In this document: piece after piece, positions 60,409 through 64,000 of the stretch
How positions within the stretch are numbered: position 1 is the first letter of the stretch
How the letters are laid out: each line of letters starts with the position of its first letter
NCBI RefSeq assembly: GCF_015056685.1
Contig: NZ_SVFW01000007.1
Location: 40,495-104,494 of the forward strand
Source: Butyrivibrio sp.
GTDB lineage: Bacteria > Bacillota > Clostridia > Lachnospirales > Lachnospiraceae
Direction: 5' to 3'
DNA: 64,000 nucleotides
The notes under the pieces: generated by a model
Told to the model about the DNA's origin: nothing
What the model saw: the letters and a program-made list of their open reading frames with translations, nothing else
Database searches by the model: none
Translations under genes and position numbers: made by a program

Positions 60409-61725
60409 TTACTTTTTTCTTTTTCCTAGCTGTATTTTTCTCATGCCCTTAATGAGCTGAGTAAGCTGGCGCCTTGCCGGACAAACATAACTACAGCATC
60501 CACATTCGCAGCATTCCATTCCATACATATCAAGGAATGCCTTCTCGTCACCATGTTCCACAGCATCTGCCAGATTCTTTGGAATAAGTCTTTCAGGGCA
60601 GGCCTCTACGCAACGTGCACAGTTGATACATGCACTTGGCTCAAACTCTGCTACTTCATCCTTAGTAAGGCAGGTAAGTGCTGAAGCTGTCTTTGTGGTA
60701 GGAACGTCGAGATCAAAGATTGCAAATCCCATCATAGGACCGCCAGAAATGATCTTGGCAGGTTCTGTCTTAAATCCGCCTGCATCCTCTAATAGCTCTT
60801 TATAATTGGTTCCGATTCTTACCTTATAGTTTCTAGGATCTGTGACAGCGTCACCGGTAATAGTAACAATTCTCTCCATGAGAGGACGTCCCTCTTTTAC
60901 CGCTCTGCACACAGCACAAAGAGTATCAACATTGTCAACGATACATCCAGCATCTGCCGGAAGCATTGAAGAGTTGATCTCTCTTCCTGTAACTGCATAG
61001 ATAAGCATACGCTCAGCGCCCTCAGGATACTTTGTCTTGACGGGCTTAACGCTTATCTTTTCCTCATCTTTTGTTAATTCTTTGAATTTAGCGATTGCAT
61101 CAGGCTTATTGTCCTCAATTGCAAGAATTCCTCTCGCATTAGGGAAAATACTAACCGCAATCTTAAGACCTTCCAGCAAAAGCTCAGGCTCTTCTATCAT
61201 ACGCCTGTAGTCGGAAGTCAGATATGGCTCACATTCAGAGCAGTTCGCGATAACATAGTCGATCTTATCCGGCTCTTTTGGTGAAAATTTAACAGCAGTT
61301 GGGAATCCTGCACCTCCCATACCAACGACACCAGCCTCTCGAACAGCTGCAATCTTGTCCTCGGCGGTCATTTCTTCGTACGGTTTTAATGGCTTAAATT
61401 CCACTTCGTCATACTTACCATCGTTTTCAACTATGATGCTGTCACACATAGCTCCTGTTGCAAGACGCCTTGGCTCAATTGCCTTGACTGTTCCTGAAAC
61501 AGTTGCATAGATTGGCGCAGAAACAAAGCCACCTGCTTCTGCAATCTTCTGTCCTGTAAGAACATGATCCCCAACAGCAACGATTGGTTTAGCCGGTGCA
61601 CCTATATGCTGTGATATCGGATACACCAAATCCCCTTTAGGGAGGACTGATTTGATGGGCTTATCCTTGGATAATTCCTTACCTTCGTAAGGATGGATTC
61701 CGCCCGTAAAAGTACCTCTTGCCAT
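60409..61725 (-). CDS. rnfC: Rnf complex subunit RnfC
   Basis: 438 residues. The N-terminus (FTGGIHPYEGKELSKDKP) and VGMGGAGFPTAVKF are RnfC hallmarks for NADH/FMN binding. Two [4Fe-4S] motifs, CINCARCVEACP and CCECGCCSYVCP, lie near the C-terminus. RnfC is the soluble NAD-side subunit. It is the first gene of the complete rnfCDGEAB operon. Confidence 0.95.
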   Translation of the reverse strand: MARGTFTGGIHPYEGKELSKDKPIKSVLPKGDLVYPISQHIGAPAKPIVAVGDHVLTGQKIAEAGGFVSAPIYATVSGTVKAIEPRRLATGAMCDSIIVENDGKYDEVEFKPLKPYEEMTAEDKIAAVREAGVVGMGGAGFPTAVKFSPKEPDKIDYVIANCSECEPYLTSDYRRMIEEPELLLEGLKIAVSIFPNARGILAIEDNKPDAIAKFKELTKDEEKISVKPVKTKYPEGAERMLIYAVTGREINSSMLPADAGCIVDNVDTLCAVCRAVKEGRPLMERIVTITGDAVTDPRNYKVRIGTNYKELLEDAGGFKTEPAKIISGGPMMGFAIFDLDVPTTKTASALTCLTKDEVAEFEPSACINCARCVEACPERLIPKNLADAVEHGDEKAFLDMYGMECCECGCCSYVCPARRQLTQLIKGMRKIQLGKRKK

Positions 61726-61800
61726 CTCCTACCCTTCTTTCATATTTTTGTTTATAGTGAAAGTACTGTGCCAATCCCAGCACTTAATACTACTTATACA

Positions 61801-61829
61801 ATTATACTAAATTTTGTACAAACTTGCTT
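61801..61829 (-). promoter_or_regulatory. Possible promoter of the rnf operon
   Basis: Minus strand TATAAT with a weak -35 (AAGCAA) at 17 bases, about 75 bases before the rnfC ATG. The 61726-62101 gap also holds the plus-strand leader; no riboswitch was recognised in it. Confidence 0.35.
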
Positions 61830-62045
61830 GATTAATATCAAAAAAATCTGTCAATTTTTACCCACCTGTCTATATATTGTGTTAATTAACCTTTCCACCC
61901 CTATATATATCGTTTTATAGATGCGTTATATTTGCTTTATCGTAATTTAATGTTTGCCATCAAGCCCAGTATTTCGGCGAATTCCCGCATTTAGCAAACG
62001 CACGTTCGATTGTTTTCACTAGAGCCAAGTGCTATTGTCATGTGC

Positions 62046-62063
62046 AGCGAAAATGATTTCGCT
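62046..62063 (+). promoter_or_regulatory. Leader hairpin of the surface protein gene
   Basis: AGCGAAA-ATGA-TTTCGCT, a seven-base-pair stem ending about 20 bases before the ribosome-binding site GGAGGG. It could stabilise the mRNA or modulate translation. Confidence 0.35.
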
Positions 62064-62101
62064 TAGCAACACAAATAAATTCTATGGAGGGAATTAGTGT
62101 T

Positions 62102-63904
62102 ATGCAAAAGAAATTTCTAGTATCTTTAACAGCAACAGCAACTGCTTTCTCAATGCTCGTTGCACCAAGTCTCACTGCATTTGCTGAGGATGCAGCAGCT
62201 GAAGATGTTACTACCCCTATCAATATAACTTCTGATAGCGAAAAAAAGGAAGTTGTAGTTGAAAGTGTTACTGTTGACACAGGCAATAGTGCTATTACTG
62301 TTTCAACTTCTGAAGGCTCTGTTACCGTTAATGAAGATGTAAATACAAGCGGATCAAATGGGACAACTACTAAAACCTACACAGATGGGGAGAAGACATA
62401 TAACACTTCTAGTCCTGCAATTATCGTATCTGCCGGCAGTGTTGATGTCGGAGGCAATGTTAACGCAACAGGAGATGATCAGACAGGTATCGATGCTTAT
62501 TCTTATAACTCAAATGATAAAGTAAATGTAACTGTTGATGGGAAAGTTTCTGCGAATGGAACTGGTATATATGCAACTGGTAAAGATACAACTGTTGAAG
62601 TTGGAAGTGTTAATTCAGGAGATGATGCCATATCTGCATTTAACGGCTCAACCGTTATCGTTAACGGTGATGCTATTTCAACAGGTGCCGCAGGCACAAT
62701 TTCATCCGGAGATTACAACAAAGAGACCAAGCAGTACGAAAAAGAGACCGAGAGCTATTATGGCTCAGGAATAGATACTGACGGTAGCTCTAATATTTTT
62801 GTAGATGGCAATGTTATTGGTGTAAATTCTTCATCTATTAGCATCTATCAGAGTAAATCAGAGCATGACAATAATGAAAAGCAGGGATCAATTATCATTA
62901 CTGGCACAATTTCAAACTCTGATGATAATAGATCTCGAATCTCATTCGACTATTCTTCTACCAGAGATAATGACGGTAATGAAATAAAGCCAACATATAA
63001 AGACGTAGATGATGTTTTGAAATCAATTCCAGAACTAACCATCTATGAGATGGATAAAGGGTATATTAGCGTTGGTAGACCATTGGCAGAAGATGCTAAT
63101 GTAACTTATAAGGACGTTTATGACGCTGTAGTTAAGACAATCAACTATATCATCAACCAGGATACAGAAAGCCAGAAAAAATATGGCCTTAAGTTAACTG
63201 AAGATAATGAAAACGTGAAAACAATCTCTGGTCCTCATGGTGAATCCTATGACACTGTAAATATAAAAGAAGCGTTTAAGGTTGCTGCTAACGTTCCTGA
63301 AGGATATGAAGTTACTGCCGGAGAGAACGTTACAGTTACAAATAATGGTGATGGAACATTCACGCTGGTTCTTGACAGCAAAAAGGGTGGAATCAATGTT
63401 AAGGTAACAGCAATTGTTAAGACTACTGAGAATACAGATGGTTCACAGAGCTACGAAGTTGTAGTAGAAAATGTAACTCCATCTTATGCAGATCCTGCAC
63501 AGGCTCCTGCAGGTGCAATCGTTGTATCTAACACTGTTAGCGCAGCAGATACTCCAAGCCAGATTGCAGCAATTAGCGGAACAAAGCCTGCACGTACTGT
63601 TTCCTATAACATGTCAAGCATTACTCCAATCCAGTACAAGGAATCAATCATTTCTAACGTAGCAGCAGCTCCTCAGGGCGGCGCTATGAACATTGAAACT
63701 GACAGAGTTGCCTGCCTCGATTCAAAGATGATCGCAGCAATTGCATCTCGTCCTGACATTGATGTAAACGTAGTATTCACATACGGCGGAAAGAAGCTTA
63801 AAGTTACTATTCCTGCAGGATATGACGTAAATAGCCTTCTTGATGAGTATGGCTACTGCGGATTCTTAAGACTTATGTCAATTCTTGGATCTACTGAGCT
63901 TTAA
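62102..63904 (+). CDS. Secreted surface protein with beta-helix-like repeats
   Basis: 600 residues from the ATG at 62102 (GGAGGG ten bases upstream). A signal peptide ends near ...APSLTAFAED. Residues ~40-300 are short, Ser/Thr/Gly/Val-rich repeats (VDVGGNVNATGDD, VTVDGKVSANGTG, VIVNGDAISTGAA), as in right-handed beta-helix surface proteins. The C-terminal ~80 residues (LKVTIPAGYDVNSLLDEYGY…) look like a compact separate domain, possibly for retention; there is no LPxTG motif. Its function is unknown; an adhesin or S-layer-associated role is possible. Confidence 0.75.
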   Translation: MQKKFLVSLTATATAFSMLVAPSLTAFAEDAAAEDVTTPINITSDSEKKEVVVESVTVDTGNSAITVSTSEGSVTVNEDVNTSGSNGTTTKTYTDGEKTYNTSSPAIIVSAGSVDVGGNVNATGDDQTGIDAYSYNSNDKVNVTVDGKVSANGTGIYATGKDTTVEVGSVNSGDDAISAFNGSTVIVNGDAISTGAAGTISSGDYNKETKQYEKETESYYGSGIDTDGSSNIFVDGNVIGVNSSSISIYQSKSEHDNNEKQGSIIITGTISNSDDNRSRISFDYSSTRDNDGNEIKPTYKDVDDVLKSIPELTIYEMDKGYISVGRPLAEDANVTYKDVYDAVVKTINYIINQDTESQKKYGLKLTEDNENVKTISGPHGESYDTVNIKEAFKVAANVPEGYEVTAGENVTVTNNGDGTFTLVLDSKKGGINVKVTAIVKTTENTDGSQSYEVVVENVTPSYADPAQAPAGAIVVSNTVSAADTPSQIAAISGTKPARTVSYNMSSITPIQYKESIISNVAAAPQGGAMNIETDRVACLDSKMIAAIASRPDIDVNVVFTYGGKKLKVTIPAGYDVNSLLDEYGYCGFLRLMSILGSTEL

Positions 63905-63924
63905 TAGTTTAAAAAAGAGTCGCA

Positions 63925-64000
63925 TTGAACAGGGGTCTGTCAAGTGGACAACTCAAATAAACAAAATTAAGTCAAGAAAAAGGTGATCACGTTCATGTGG
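63925..64000 (+). mobile_element. Possible left edge of an insertion sequence
   Basis: After the surface protein stop comes a GGGGTCTGTCAAGTGGACAACTC stretch of the kind found at insertion-sequence ends, then AAAAGGTGATCAC and a possible ATG near the window edge. The element itself is outside the window. Confidence 0.25.

Noticed and set aside
61930..62101. A cyclic-di-GMP or other riboswitch in the surface-protein leader
   Set aside because: The GCAAACGC and AGAGCCAAG strings superficially recall riboswitch cores, but I could not fold the required helices. Only the short hairpin at 62046-62063 is convincing.

Overview
The window looks like a chromosome segment of a motile, Gram-positive, low-GC anaerobe of the Lachnospiraceae, most like Butyrivibrio or Pseudobutyrivibrio. 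The genus is inferred from the style of the flagellins, FliW-CsrA and Rnf proteins and of the surface protein; there is no rRNA or other taxonomic marker. Nearly everything is on the minus strand, except 28.4-31.3 kb and 62.1-63.9 kb.

Region 1 (1-22.2 kb) is a glycan-biosynthesis island read right to left. A tightly spaced run from 22111 down to about 6278 encodes a kinase-nucleotidyltransferase fusion, a SIS isomerase, two DegT-type aminotransferase-like proteins, WbqC, two ATP-grasp ligases, a propeller-like protein, a TauABC-type sulfonate importer and glycosyltransferases. A sigma-28-like promoter sits in front of it. The last 8 kb is a recombination hotspot: a gene duplicated as a direct repeat (1-606 and 5360-5965), a duplicated intergenic block, a chimeric frameshifted glycosyltransferase, and remnants of an FkbM methyltransferase and other genes. 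At least seven enzymes of unrelated classes in this stretch carry the same small Rossmann-like accessory domain.

Region 2 (22.3-38 kb) holds CgeB/DUF3880-type, GT2, GT8 and fucosyltransferase-like enzymes and a LicD module that appears as two fusions and one split pair. One GT2 gene is cut short at a run of ten A bases, beyond which an open frame runs exactly to the next start codon.

Region 3 (38-52.7 kb) is a late flagellar locus in the order flgM, flgN, flgK, second flgK-like, long flgL, fliW, csrA, DUF3880 glycosyltransferase, flaG, fliD, fliS, FliT-like chaperone, and two flagellins. Five sigma-28-type promoters with an identical 15-base spacer are visible. A textbook CsrA hairpin lies in a flagellin leader, so the FlgM/sigma-28 and FliW/CsrA switches can both be read from the sequence. 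The simplest reading of regions 1-3 together is a flagellin (or surface) glycosylation system beside its substrate.

Region 4 (52.7-64 kb) is mostly housekeeping: thymidine kinase, an MscS channel, an EF-hand-like protein with a possible sigma-28 promoter, a lone HicB-like protein, an Hsp20 gene with a sigma-A promoter and CIRCE-like operator, a 68-base perfect palindrome, the rnfCDGEAB operon, and a secreted surface protein. The window ends in what may be the edge of an insertion sequence.
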